From Flexifilum sp963727545 (lineage in GTDB: Bacteria > Chloroflexota > Anaerolineae > Aggregatilineales > Phototrophicaceae), in assembly GCA_963727545.1 (NCBI GenBank), contig CAVSGS010000005.1, positions 603,169 to 667,168 of the forward strand: a stretch of 64,000 bases of DNA, written 5' to 3'. Below the pieces are notes generated by a model. It was not told the DNA's origin. It made no database searches and saw only the letters and a program-made list of their open reading frames with translations. Both the position numbers and the translations under genes were made by a program. Within the stretch, counting starts at the first letter, position 1. Each line of letters starts with the position of its first letter. Shown here piece after piece: positions 55,678 to 63,615 of this stretch.

Positions 55678-56965
55678 CGCCAGCCGCTTAGATTGGGAGC
55701 GCATCGGTTCCGGCTCCGGCGACATGACCAGCCACAGGAGCAGCAGCATGATCACGGCGGAGGTCAAGCACCAAACACACGTCGCGCCGATCACGAACGG
55801 TTCAAGGAACGTCAAGTAAATCGAAAAGGCGACGCCAACCAGCGCTAGCGTCCGTAAGATTTTGGTCGCCGCAATTGGGCGATTGCCCGTCCGCCCCAGC
55901 AGCCACACCACGAGGATCAGCAAATACCCGGCAATGCCAACGACGCCGATCGGGATGCCGAAGATCTGCGCGTACATACTCTGTTGAACCGTGTTGCAGT
56001 TGCCCACCACGCCGCAGACCGCCTCGCTGAGCGTCAGTTCGACGTAAGCAAGGTATCCGGCGACGGCTAAGCCGCTGATCGCTGCCAGCGGTACCAGCCA
56101 CGTTGGAAACGCTGATTTGCGCCAAGCCGACACGATCGCGCCGCCGATAATGATAAAAACGATCAACTCCGCCGCCGCCAACGCCAACACCAGCGGCTCG
56201 CTCCCTGCCCCCGCCAGCAGCGACAGCGTCAATCCCAAGCCGATCAGCGACACGAGCGCCAGCGCCACCGGCTGCAATCGCAGCGGAATGCGCGGCGTTT
56301 CGCCAGCGACCGGCAGAATCGACGGCAGCGCGGCGAGGAAACTCAGCGCCAGCAGCACGAGGATTACAATCGCCAGCCCGTTCGCCACCGGATCAGCCGC
56401 GAGCTGCTCGGCTAAGTGTGGGCGTATGCTCCGGCTCCGTGAAAATATTCGTATCAATCACCGCCTCGACTTCGGTCGGCGCGGGAGTCGCACTCGTATT
56501 GGTATGAACAGCATTACCTTGTTGATCGGTCTGCGCTATCGCCGCTTGATAGATCGCATCAATTCCGGGAATCGGCGGCAAAGCGATTCCACCTGACGCT
56601 AAGCCGTCGCGGATGATCGTCGCCGCGCGCTGGGGGATGTCGCTCGAACCGACCAGCACGTTGTCGCCGATGATCAGCATCGGCACGCCGGAAGACGGAA
56701 TGCCCATCGCGTCCAACGCGGTCATCATCAGCTGCCCACCCTGTTCGCTGGTCGCATCGACGAACAGCACTTGCAGTTGATCCCCGAATTCATTCCGGAT
56801 ACCGGGCCAGTGATTGGTCAGCACGTCAATGCAGTGCGGGCAAGTCGGCGAAAAGAAGAAGACTCCGTAAACGACCGGTTGCTGCGCAGTCGCAAGCGAC
56901 GGAAATAAGAGCAGCAGCGCGGCTGCCAACCAGACTATGAGCTTAGAAGAGCGCAATCGCATCAT
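55675..56965 (-). pseudogene. Thioredoxin-like domain fused to VKOR, frameshifted near 56421
   Basis: A signal peptide leads to a thioredoxin-like domain (FFFSPTCPHCIDVL, active CPHC; GVPMLIIGDNVLVG), then a second frame with four to five membrane helices and the VKOR Cys set: CGVVGNC in the loop and active-site CVWC near the end. Removing one G from GGG at 56420-56422 (plus strand) joins the frames as EHTPHLAEQLAADPVANGL. Thioredoxin-VKOR fusions exist, so one frameshifted 429-residue gene is more likely than two genes overlapping by 65 bp. It catalyses disulfide formation outside the cytoplasm, passing electrons to quinone. It lies next to the rhodanese gene. Confidence 0.78.
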
Positions 56966-57110
56966 GATTCACCTCGGCAGTATATCTTGAATTGTAACGT
57001 CAAGGTGCTCCATACCGGCATTGAAAGCGCACAAAATTATTGTGATTTTCGTCACTATTAACGAGATCGCAGACACAACGCAACTTCCCGCCCACTCACG
57101 TCCAGAAAAC

Positions 57111-57144
57111 AAAAATGGGACACGCATGATCGTGTCCCATTTTT
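57111..57144. terminator. Bidirectional terminator after the rhodanese gene
   Basis: AAAAATGGGACACG-N6-CGTGTCCCATTTTT, a perfect 14-bp stem with A-run and T-run, 22 bp after the rhodanese stop on the minus strand. Confidence 0.85.
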
Positions 57145-57165
57145 GATGGTTGGAGCGAAGTTAGT

Positions 57166-58776
57166 CTAGTTAGCGAGGGCGAACCCGGCTTTTTCCCATC
57201 CGCCCGCGCCGCCAGACAGCGCGCGAACGTTTTCATAACCGACCACACGCAGCAGTGTCATGGCAATGGCGCTGTCATGGCTGGAAGCACCGTAGACGAC
57301 AACCGACGCTGCCATGTCTTGCGGCAGTTGATCCGGTTGAGCGAACAGGCTGGTCAGCGCTAAGTGGATTGCGCCGTCGATGTGACCGGCAGCCCAAGCT
57401 TCGTCGGTGCGCACGTCGATCAAGGTCAGCGGATTGCGCGCCATCTCAGCGGTGAGATCCAGCGCCTTGACGGTGTAGAAGCCCGCCGGGATGTTGGTCA
57501 TGAAGTTATTCACGGCATCGAACAGCGCCGGGTCAATCGTCGGAGCGGTTCCCGTCGTGACTTCGGTCGGGGTCGTGCTGACCGGGAGTTCAGCGGCAGC
57601 CCATGCGCCAAATCCGCCGAGCATACTGCGAACGTGGGTGTAGCCGAGCAGCCGCAGCGCCGTCATCGAAATCGCCGAGCGATAGCCGCTGCCGCAGTAA
57701 ACCACGATGTTCTGATCGAGGTTGGGCAGCAGGTCGAGATGCTGCGTCAGTTCAGTCATGGGGATGTTGATCGAGCCGTCGATAAACCCTTCGGCGACTT
57801 CATCGACCGTCCGCACGTCAACCAGCAGCGGTGCGGCGTCAGTTTCCAGTTCAGCCGCGAGGTCAGCCGGGGCGATGCCGTCGAGGTCAGCCGGCAGCGC
57901 GCTAACGAAATCCGCCGCCACTGTTTGCAGGTCCAGCGGCACACCTTCGAGCGGCAGCCCAGCGGCGTTCCACGAGTTCAGACCACCGGCAAGGTTAAGC
58001 ACGTTGGTGTAGCCGAGCACGTTCATCATCACGGCAGCCATACCACCGCGATACCCCGACTGGCAGTAAACCACGATCGGCGTACTCTTGTCGGCGGGCA
58101 GCTTGTCGAGTTGGTTGACGAAATCGTTGATCCAGATGTGTTCCGCGCCGGTGATGTAGCCGGTTGCCCATTCGTCGTCACTACGAACGTCGATCAGAAC
58201 CGGCGCTTGACGGGCAACTTCCGCCATCAGGTTCGGCGCCGAGATCATGGCGAAACCATCGGGCAGATTGGTCAGGTAATTATCGACCGCCGCAAAAACC
58301 GCCGGATCGAAATCGGGGGCAACGCCGACCGGCGCTTCAAAAATGTCGGTCGTCGAGGGCAGGTCTTCGCCCACCCAAGCGTCGTAGCCTCCCTTGAGGA
58401 TCTTGACGTTGGTGTAGCCCAGAATTTCGAGCGAGGTCGCCGCCAAAGTCGCGCGACCGCCGCTCTTGCAGATCACGACGATGCTCGCGTTCAGGTCAGG
58501 CAGCAGATCCAGATTCTGGCTCACGGTGCGGAGCGGAACGTTGAACGAGTTGGCGAGATGCCCGCCCTCGAATTCTTGGGTCTCGCGCACGTCGAGCAGG
58601 ACGGTATCTTGAACGGAAAGCAATCCCGACAGGTCAGAGGCGCTGATCAAGCCGTAGCCGCGCGGGAGATTGTTGCCGTAGTCTTCCACGCGCGTGACGA
58701 CGTTGTCTTGCGCCGAGACCATCAGCATGGGGAAGGCAAACAGCATAGCGAGGACGATGTAAATCAGTTTTTTCAT
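57166..58776 (-). CDS. Secreted protein with four rhodanese domains, the last lacking its catalytic Cys
   Basis: A 536-residue protein: signal peptide (MKKLIYIVLAMLFAFPMLMVSAQ) and four tandem rhodanese domains of about 115-130 residues. Active loops are CKSGGR, CQSGYRG and CGSGYRS in domains 1-3; domain 4 reads GASSHDS with Cys replaced, so it should be inactive. Each domain has the ending ILGYTNVKILKGGYDAW or similar. Rhodaneses move sulfane sulfur through a Cys persulfide. Export of a three-active-site sulfurtransferase fits sulfur handling outside the membrane beside the Psr-like complex. The fusion and degenerate repeat suggest internal duplication. Confidence 0.88.
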   Translation of the reverse strand: MKKLIYIVLAMLFAFPMLMVSAQDNVVTRVEDYGNNLPRGYGLISASDLSGLLSVQDTVLLDVRETQEFEGGHLANSFNVPLRTVSQNLDLLPDLNASIVVICKSGGRATLAATSLEILGYTNVKILKGGYDAWVGEDLPSTTDIFEAPVGVAPDFDPAVFAAVDNYLTNLPDGFAMISAPNLMAEVARQAPVLIDVRSDDEWATGYITGAEHIWINDFVNQLDKLPADKSTPIVVYCQSGYRGGMAAVMMNVLGYTNVLNLAGGLNSWNAAGLPLEGVPLDLQTVAADFVSALPADLDGIAPADLAAELETDAAPLLVDVRTVDEVAEGFIDGSINIPMTELTQHLDLLPNLDQNIVVYCGSGYRSAISMTALRLLGYTHVRSMLGGFGAWAAAELPVSTTPTEVTTGTAPTIDPALFDAVNNFMTNIPAGFYTVKALDLTAEMARNPLTLIDVRTDEAWAAGHIDGAIHLALTSLFAQPDQLPQDMAASVVVYGASSHDSAIAMTLLRVVGYENVRALSGGAGGWEKAGFALAN

Positions 58777-58866
58777 TTACTCAACTCCTATAATGGCTTT
58801 TCTAATTGGATGAGCACTTAGGGTCCAGTTCATCGGATCAACGCGGAGTCGATCTCCGGCTGCGGT

Positions 58867-59232
58867 TCATGCCTCGTCCGACTGCATCCGCTGAGCATCC
58901 AACGCGGAGAAATCCGCGAGTTGTGCCTGCGCCAGAACGCGGTCGCGCACGAGGGCGCGCAGCAAATCGAGTGCTTCAATCACGCGGTGATCGGTCAGCG
59001 AGTAGTAGATCGAGGTTCCCTCGCGCTGGGTCTTCACCAGCGAACGCTCGCGAAGAATGGACAGATGGCGCGAGAGCGTCGGTTGAGGAATGTCGAGTTC
59101 GGCGGCGAGTTCGGTGACGTTGCGCGGCTTTCCATCGAGGACGTAAAGCAGCATGACCCGCTTCGAATCACCTAAAGCGGTGCACACTCGGTCGTGAAGC
59201 ATATCGATTTCGGCAATGAGCTGGCTATCCAC
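58867..59232 (-). CDS. ArsR/SmtB-family winged-helix repressor (paralogue C)
   Basis: A 121-residue regulator, closest to paralogue A. It has helix GDSKRVMLLYVL, the recognition helix QPTLSRHLSILRERSLV and the wing YYSLTDHRVIEALDLL. I chose GTG 59232 (VDSQLIAEIDML) because AAGGGAAGG lies 5 bases upstream; the frame continues to a TTG at 59283 with no ribosome-binding site. One Cys (RVCTALG) is present, and the metal-binding and SqrR Cys motifs are absent. Its operator is at 59248. It probably controls itself and perhaps the rhodanese or MsrA genes on either side. Confidence 0.86.
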   Translation of the reverse strand: MDSQLIAEIDMLHDRVCTALGDSKRVMLLYVLDGKPRNVTELAAELDIPQPTLSRHLSILRERSLVKTQREGTSIYYSLTDHRVIEALDLLRALVRDRVLAQAQLADFSALDAQRMQSDEA

Positions 59233-59247
59233 AAGTGCCTTCCCTTC

Positions 59248-59271
59248 GTTTATCTGGATTATTGAATAAAC
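59248..59271. promoter_or_regulatory. 24-bp ArsR-type operator in front of regulator C
   Basis: GTTTATCT-N8-GAATAAAC, embedded in a longer perfect palindrome CCTTCGTTTAT-N12-ATAAACGAAGG (59243-59276). The right half reads GAATAAAC. It lies 15 bp before the GTG start and overlaps the ribosome-binding site, so binding would block both transcription and translation start. Confidence 0.6.
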
Positions 59272-59404
59272 GAAGGAATTCAACTGGTGAATAATTTCAC
59301 AACTTGCGTATGATCAATGACATGTGCGGAATTTCACATACATACCCGGCACGGGGATGTCATTTCGACAATTTGTGCCGTGTCCAAGCGGGGACAAATC
59401 GAGC

Positions 59405-59433
59405 AGGGCACAACCGGTGACCGATTGTGCCCT
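59405..59433. repeat. Small palindrome, AGGGGCAC-like family, copy 4
   Basis: AGGGCACAACCGG and CCGATTGTGCCCT, 13-bp arms with one mismatch and a 3-base loop. It lies 23 bp after the MsrA stop and may double as its terminator. Confidence 0.5.
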
Positions 59434-59455
59434 CCCCTACTTCGCGCTAGCTTGC

Positions 59456-59992
59456 TTAGCGCTTAAGCTGACTCAGGTAGTGCTGGCGGAACTTGGCGAC
59501 CTTCGGGGCGATCACGACCCGGCAGTAACCTTGGTCCGGGTGCTTGACGAAGTACTCCTGATGATAATCCTCCGCCGGATAGAACGTATCAAGCGGCACG
59601 ACTTCGGTGACGATCGGATTATCCCACAGATGATCCGCCTCTAGTTCCGCGATCGCCGCTTCAGCAGTCGCCTTTTGCTCCAGCGAGTGGTAGAAGACCG
59701 CCGAGCGATATTGAGTGCCGACGTCCGCGCCTTGCCGGTTCAAGGTCGTCGGGTCGTGGATGGTGAAAAATACGTCGAGCAGTTGGCGGAAGCTGACGAT
59801 TTCGTTGTCAAACGTGATCTGGACAACTTCAGCATGACCGGTTTTTCCCGTACAGACCTGTTCGTAAGATGGGTTGGGCTTCGAACCGCCCGCGTAACCG
59901 GAAACGACGTCCTCGACGCCGATCAAGTCGTCGTAAACCGCCTCTAAACACCAGAAGCAGCCTCCGGCGAGAGTCGCAATTTCTTGGCTCAT
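59456..59992 (-). CDS. msrA: Peptide-methionine (S)-S-oxide reductase
   Basis: A 178-residue MsrA. The active-site motif GCFWCLEAVYDDL sits near residues 11-23 with the catalytic Cys, followed by GYAGG, the family motif GHAEVVQITFDN and YRSAVFYHS. It reduces methionine-S-sulfoxide in proteins using thioredoxin. No N-terminal signal peptide is visible, so it is cytoplasmic. Start at ATG 59992, seven bases after GAGG; the preceding GTG is in frame. Its place beside thiol-redox genes suggests a shared response to oxidative or sulfur stress, by context. Confidence 0.93.
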   Translation of the reverse strand: MSQEIATLAGGCFWCLEAVYDDLIGVEDVVSGYAGGSKPNPSYEQVCTGKTGHAEVVQITFDNEIVSFRQLLDVFFTIHDPTTLNRQGADVGTQYRSAVFYHSLEQKATAEAAIAELEADHLWDNPIVTEVVPLDTFYPAEDYHQEYFVKHPDQGYCRVVIAPKVAKFRQHYLSQLKR

Positions 59993-60202
59993 CACTCGTC
60001 CTCGCGCCTTGTAGCAATACGGTAACCAGCATTATAGCGCAGCCGCGTAAGACGGTCGTCAGCACCGCCTGTGAACTGTATGAGCATCGTCCGCCCCACC
60101 AAAAACCCAGCCGGAAAATCTCCGGTTGGGCATTTATTTTCGCATTGGCGGCAGTGTGCTATCATACGATCATTGGCTCGGATAAACCTACGGGGAGTGT
60201 GG

Positions 60203-61114
60203 ATGTCTGCCAATGTAGAAGCGATGGTACGCGAGGGAGTCAACGCTTTTAAGAGCGGGCGCAAAGATGAAGCGCACGCGCTGCTGCTCAAGGCAACCGA
60301 GCTTGATCCGTATAACGAGCAGGCGTGGTTGTGGCTTAGCGGACTCATGGAAGGCGTCGCCGATCAGCGCACCTGTCTCGAAAATGTGCTGGCGATCAAC
60401 CCGAACAACGAGCGCGCCAAGCAGGGTCTCGCCTACCTGACCGGACAGACCTCCTACGGTAACGTCTCGCCCTTCAGCGCCGCGACGCCCCCACCGTCAG
60501 CACCGCCCTCGACCGCACCACCGGGGATCGCGCCATCGGCTCCGACCAGCGTCGAATGGGGAATGCCTGATTCGACGCCGACGTCGCCGCCAGCTTGGAC
60601 TCCGCCGCCCCCCGCCGAGCCGTCTTCCGACGTGCTCGACGACTGGGTGAGCAATCTCAACCTGCCGTCAACCGAAACCCACCAAACGCCGGGCGATTTC
60701 ACGGCGGATGCGACTTCCTCGCCCTTCGGTGGCGCGCCCTTTGGCGATTTCGACGTCGACGAGGATCTGTTCGCTGGCGGACCCTTCAGCGCCTCGGCAA
60801 TCGAACCCGATGCGCCCGCACCCGCACCGAATCGATCCCGCACTGGCTCATCCCGGCGATCTTCGCCTCCGCCGCCGCCCCGTCGCGCGCCCCGTGAACC
60901 GGAGCCAACCTACAACGACGAGAGCGACGAAGCCTACTTCGAAGATGCAGAGAGCGAAGACGGCTTGTTCGGCTACATTCCACCGGAGATCACCCCGACG
61001 CGGCTCCCCGGTACGCGCGAACGCACGCCGATTCTGCTCACGCTTGCCCTGATCGTGCTGATCCTGCTCAACATCGGCGTTAGCAGCTTGGTGATGTTCG
61101 CTATCTTAGCGTGA
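60203..61114 (+). CDS. TPR-containing protein with Pro-rich linker and C-terminal membrane helix
   Basis: A 303-residue protein starting MSANVEAMVREG, with GGGGAGTG just upstream. The N-terminal 80 residues hold two tetratricopeptide-like repeats (AFKSGRKDEAHALLLKATELDP and CLENVLAINPNNERAKQGLAYL). A long Pro/Ala/Ser-rich region (about 95-230) is followed by an acidic patch and a single membrane helix at the C-terminus (ILLTLALIVLILLNIGVSSLVMFAI). It is probably a membrane-tethered scaffold facing the cytoplasm. No specific function can be given. It lies 100 bp upstream of rpsT on the same strand. Confidence 0.75.
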   Translation: MSANVEAMVREGVNAFKSGRKDEAHALLLKATELDPYNEQAWLWLSGLMEGVADQRTCLENVLAINPNNERAKQGLAYLTGQTSYGNVSPFSAATPPPSAPPSTAPPGIAPSAPTSVEWGMPDSTPTSPPAWTPPPPAEPSSDVLDDWVSNLNLPSTETHQTPGDFTADATSSPFGGAPFGDFDVDEDLFAGGPFSASAIEPDAPAPAPNRSRTGSSRRSSPPPPPRRAPREPEPTYNDESDEAYFEDAESEDGLFGYIPPEITPTRLPGTRERTPILLTLALIVLILLNIGVSSLVMFAILA

Positions 61115-61216
61115 TCCAAGCTAGACAGGTCACCCTAGCGTATGCTAGAATAACGCACTATTCCATAAGACCGTTTTACGAGAGGAGTAAGCGGCGCTGG
61201 TCGCCGCCGACAAGTT

Positions 61217-61489
61217 ATGGCAAATCACAAATCTGCGCTCAAGCGCATCCGCCAAACCAACAAACGCCGCGACTACAATCGCGCTTTCCGCAGCCGCGCC
61301 CGCACCTTCGTCAAGAAGGCACGCACAACCATCGACGGTGGTAATCTGCAGGCGGCTGAAGTCGCTACCCGCGAGGCGATCATCGACCTCGACAAGGCTG
61401 CTAGCCGGGGCGTCATTCACCCGCGTAACGCCGCCCGTCGCAAGAGCCGCTTGATGAAGCAGCTTCACGCCCTCAAGACCGCTCAGTAA
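61217..61489 (+). CDS. rpsT: 30S ribosomal protein S20
   Basis: A 90-residue basic protein with the S20 pattern: MANHKSALKRIRQTNKRR at the start, FRSRARTFVKKA, and the ending GVIHPRNAARRKSRLMKQL. It binds 16S rRNA and helps assemble the small subunit. Length and composition are typical for the family. The leader has GAGGAG about 30 bases upstream of the ATG but no close Shine-Dalgarno. A clean terminator follows 26 bp after the stop. The only universal housekeeping marker in the window. Confidence 0.96.
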   Translation: MANHKSALKRIRQTNKRRDYNRAFRSRARTFVKKARTTIDGGNLQAAEVATREAIIDLDKAASRGVIHPRNAARRKSRLMKQLHALKTAQ

Positions 61490-61515
61490 ACGCAGTCCTT
61501 ACGTGTTAATACCAG

Positions 61516-61540
61516 AGCCAGCTTGTTAAGCTGGCTTTTT
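61516..61540 (+). terminator. Terminator of rpsT
   Basis: AGCCAGCTT-GTT-AAGCTGGCT followed by TTTT, a perfect 9-bp stem. Confidence 0.9.
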
Positions 61541-61555
61541 GTTGTGATTAAGGTT

Positions 61556-62245
61556 TTACGCTTCTTGTAATGTTTGCGGGGAGCCTTCTACGGCTGGCTC
61601 CGGCGCGGTTAACTCCAACCGGTAGCCGACGCCGCGCACCGTCTTGAGAAAGTGCGGCTTGCTCGGATTTTCCTCGATGGCACGGCGAATCCAGCGAATA
61701 TGAACGTCGAGTGTCCGGGTATCGCCCAGATACGAGGTATTCCAGACGCGCTCCATCAACAGCTTGCGATCCAGCGTCTCGCCGGGATGCCGAAAGAAGG
61801 TCTCGACCAGTTGGACCAGCTTCGGCGTCAAGGAAGTCTCTTGCCCGTTGGCGACCAGCACCCGCCGCGACAAATTCACTGAAAACGGACCACAAACCAC
61901 GACTTGATCGTCGCCGACGCGCTGTAACAAACGCCGAATGCTGTTGCTGATCTTACGTGAGGTAAACGGCAGAAACAGAATGACGTCTGCCGGGCTGTCG
62001 GCTTTGTCTTTGGGACCGGGATGCAAATGGATCAAGGGGGTGGTTGCCATGCCCTCTTTCAACTGCCGCGCGATCCGCTCACCGGGCGTTCGCATCGAGA
62101 TCGCGTCGAGCACCACCACCGCATGATCGCCATTCGGGTTGAGCGCCAACGCCTGTTTGCCGCTCGAAACGGTCGTCACGTCGTAGCGCTTCTTGAGAGC
62201 ATCCGAAAATGCCCCGGTGCGTTCGATGATCAATATACGCGCCAC
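61556..62245 (-). CDS. OmpR-type winged-helix regulator with divergent receiver domain
   Basis: A 229-residue regulator. The N-terminal receiver-like domain (ARILIIERTGAFSDAL; VVVLDAISMRTPGERIA) keeps an Asp but not the usual Lys-Pro (the position reads FLPFTSRK), so phosphorylation is uncertain. The C-terminal winged helix (VCGPFSVNLSRRVLV, TPKLVQLVETFFRHPGETLDR, LDVHIRWIRRAIEENP, VRGVGYRLEL) is intact. I start it at GTG 62245, preceded by AGGGGGAA four bases upstream. Target genes are unknown; the divergent M20 peptidase gene is the nearest candidate. Confidence 0.85.
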   Translation of the reverse strand: MARILIIERTGAFSDALKKRYDVTTVSSGKQALALNPNGDHAVVVLDAISMRTPGERIARQLKEGMATTPLIHLHPGPKDKADSPADVILFLPFTSRKISNSIRRLLQRVGDDQVVVCGPFSVNLSRRVLVANGQETSLTPKLVQLVETFFRHPGETLDRKLLMERVWNTSYLGDTRTLDVHIRWIRRAIEENPSKPHFLKTVRGVGYRLELTAPEPAVEGSPQTLQEA

Positions 62246-62400
62246 GCTGTTCCCCCTGACAACCGAATGATGCTTCGAAAACAATGCTCCGAAGTGGACA
62301 TTATAGCCTTGTTTAAGGGTAGAGCAAGCGTTCTTAACACGTCGCCCTGCCCAAACTGCTCATCTTGAGGTAATCTCTCGGCAATATAAAGTCTGCATCA

Positions 62401-63567
62401 ATGAATTCAGGGGCAACCCGCTTGATCGAAAAACTTGACCAAAGTATCCAATGGACGTGGCTCACCGACCTCGCGGCGTGGACGGTGGAACAGGCAATTG
62501 CCATTCAGCAGATCCCCGCCCCAACCTTCGCCGAAGGTCTCCGCGCCGAACATGTCGCCGCCGCATTCCGCGCGCTCGATCTCCAGCAGGTCGAAATCGA
62601 CCACCTGCACAACGTTTATGGACTGCTGCCGGGACGCCAGCGCGAGCAACCGGGCGTGATGGTCTCGGCACACACCGATACCGTCTTTCCTGCTGAAACC
62701 GATTTGAGCATCCACCGCGACGGCGATCAGATTTGCGGCGCAGGCTTGGGCGATAACAGTGTCGCCGTCGCCGGGCTGCTGGCATTGGTCTCCGGTTTGA
62801 AACGCGCCGGGATCACGCCCGACCATGACGTGTGGATCGTCGCGCCGGTCCGCGAAGAAGGACTCGGCGACCTCGGCGGGATGCGCGCCGCTTTCGCCCG
62901 CCTCAAGCCCCACATCGACAGCGTGATCAACGTCGAAGGCTTGGCACTGGGGCACGTCTACCACGCCGGGATCGCCGTACGTCGCTTGAAGATCACGGCG
63001 CAGACCGCCGGTGGGCATAGTTGGCTGCATTTTGGTCGCCCCAGCGCGATCCACAGCCTGATCCAGCTTGGCGCGCGGATCACGGCGCTGCCGACGCCGC
63101 AAACGCCGCGCACAACTTACAACATTGGCTTGATCGAAGGCGGGCAGTCGATCAACTCGATTGCGACGTCGGCGTCGATGTGGCTGGACATGCGCTCGGT
63201 GGAACGCAGTGCGCTCGCCACCTTCGAGCAGTACGTCCGCCGCGAGATCGACGCCGTCAGCAGCAAGGAAGTCGCCTTCAGCATCGACGTGGTGGGCGAT
63301 CGACCGGCGGGCTACATTTCGCCGGATCACCCGCTGGTCAAGCGCGCGCTGGCAGTGCTCCGGCAGATCGGGCTGCACGGCACGCTCGAAATCGGCAGCA
63401 CTGACGGCAACGTGCCGCTCTCGGAGGGCTGCCCGACCGTGACCGTCGGCATCACTTACGGCGGCAACGCTCATCGCCTCGACGAATTTATCGAAGTGAG
63501 TCCGGTCGCGTCCGGCATCCGTCAATTGATCCTGCTGACGCTGGCGACCGCCAACGGCATCGATTGA
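62401..63567 (+). CDS. M20-family metallopeptidase (PepT/carboxypeptidase type)
   Basis: A 388-residue di-zinc peptidase. The ligands and catalytic residues appear in order: SAHTDTVFP (His and catalytic Asp), GLGDNSVAVAG (bridging Asp), VREEGLGDLGG (catalytic and ligand Glu), NVEG (second-zinc ligand) and GGNAHRLDEF (His). A dimerisation/lid domain (about 195-300, GGHSWLHFGRPSAI) lies between. Related enzymes cleave di- or tripeptides or N-acyl amino acids. No signal peptide, so cytoplasmic. The long open frame on the opposite strand is a shadow. Confidence 0.88.
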   Translation: MNSGATRLIEKLDQSIQWTWLTDLAAWTVEQAIAIQQIPAPTFAEGLRAEHVAAAFRALDLQQVEIDHLHNVYGLLPGRQREQPGVMVSAHTDTVFPAETDLSIHRDGDQICGAGLGDNSVAVAGLLALVSGLKRAGITPDHDVWIVAPVREEGLGDLGGMRAAFARLKPHIDSVINVEGLALGHVYHAGIAVRRLKITAQTAGGHSWLHFGRPSAIHSLIQLGARITALPTPQTPRTTYNIGLIEGGQSINSIATSASMWLDMRSVERSALATFEQYVRREIDAVSSKEVAFSIDVVGDRPAGYISPDHPLVKRALAVLRQIGLHGTLEIGSTDGNVPLSEGCPTVTVGITYGGNAHRLDEFIEVSPVASGIRQLILLTLATANGID

Positions 63568-63615
63568 TCTGCTACAATGCTCTTGAAGATCGTCCGCGAA
63601 TAGGAGTTTAGGCAC

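Noticed and set aside
55675..56965. Two separate overlapping genes, thioredoxin-like and VKOR
   Set aside because: A separate VKOR frame would start at a TTG with no ribosome-binding site and give a nonsensical Arg/Ser-rich N-terminus; removing one base from GGG fuses them seamlessly. Kept as the alternative reading.
57364..58821. 485-codon plus-strand open frame opposite the rhodanese gene
   Set aside because: Its repetitive sequence is the antisense of the rhodanese repeats; the minus-strand protein has a signal peptide and active sites.
62407..63615. 402-codon open frame on the minus strand opposite the M20 peptidase
   Set aside because: Arg/His/Asp-rich composition typical of antisense GC-rich coding sequence, and the plus-strand gene has all family motifs.
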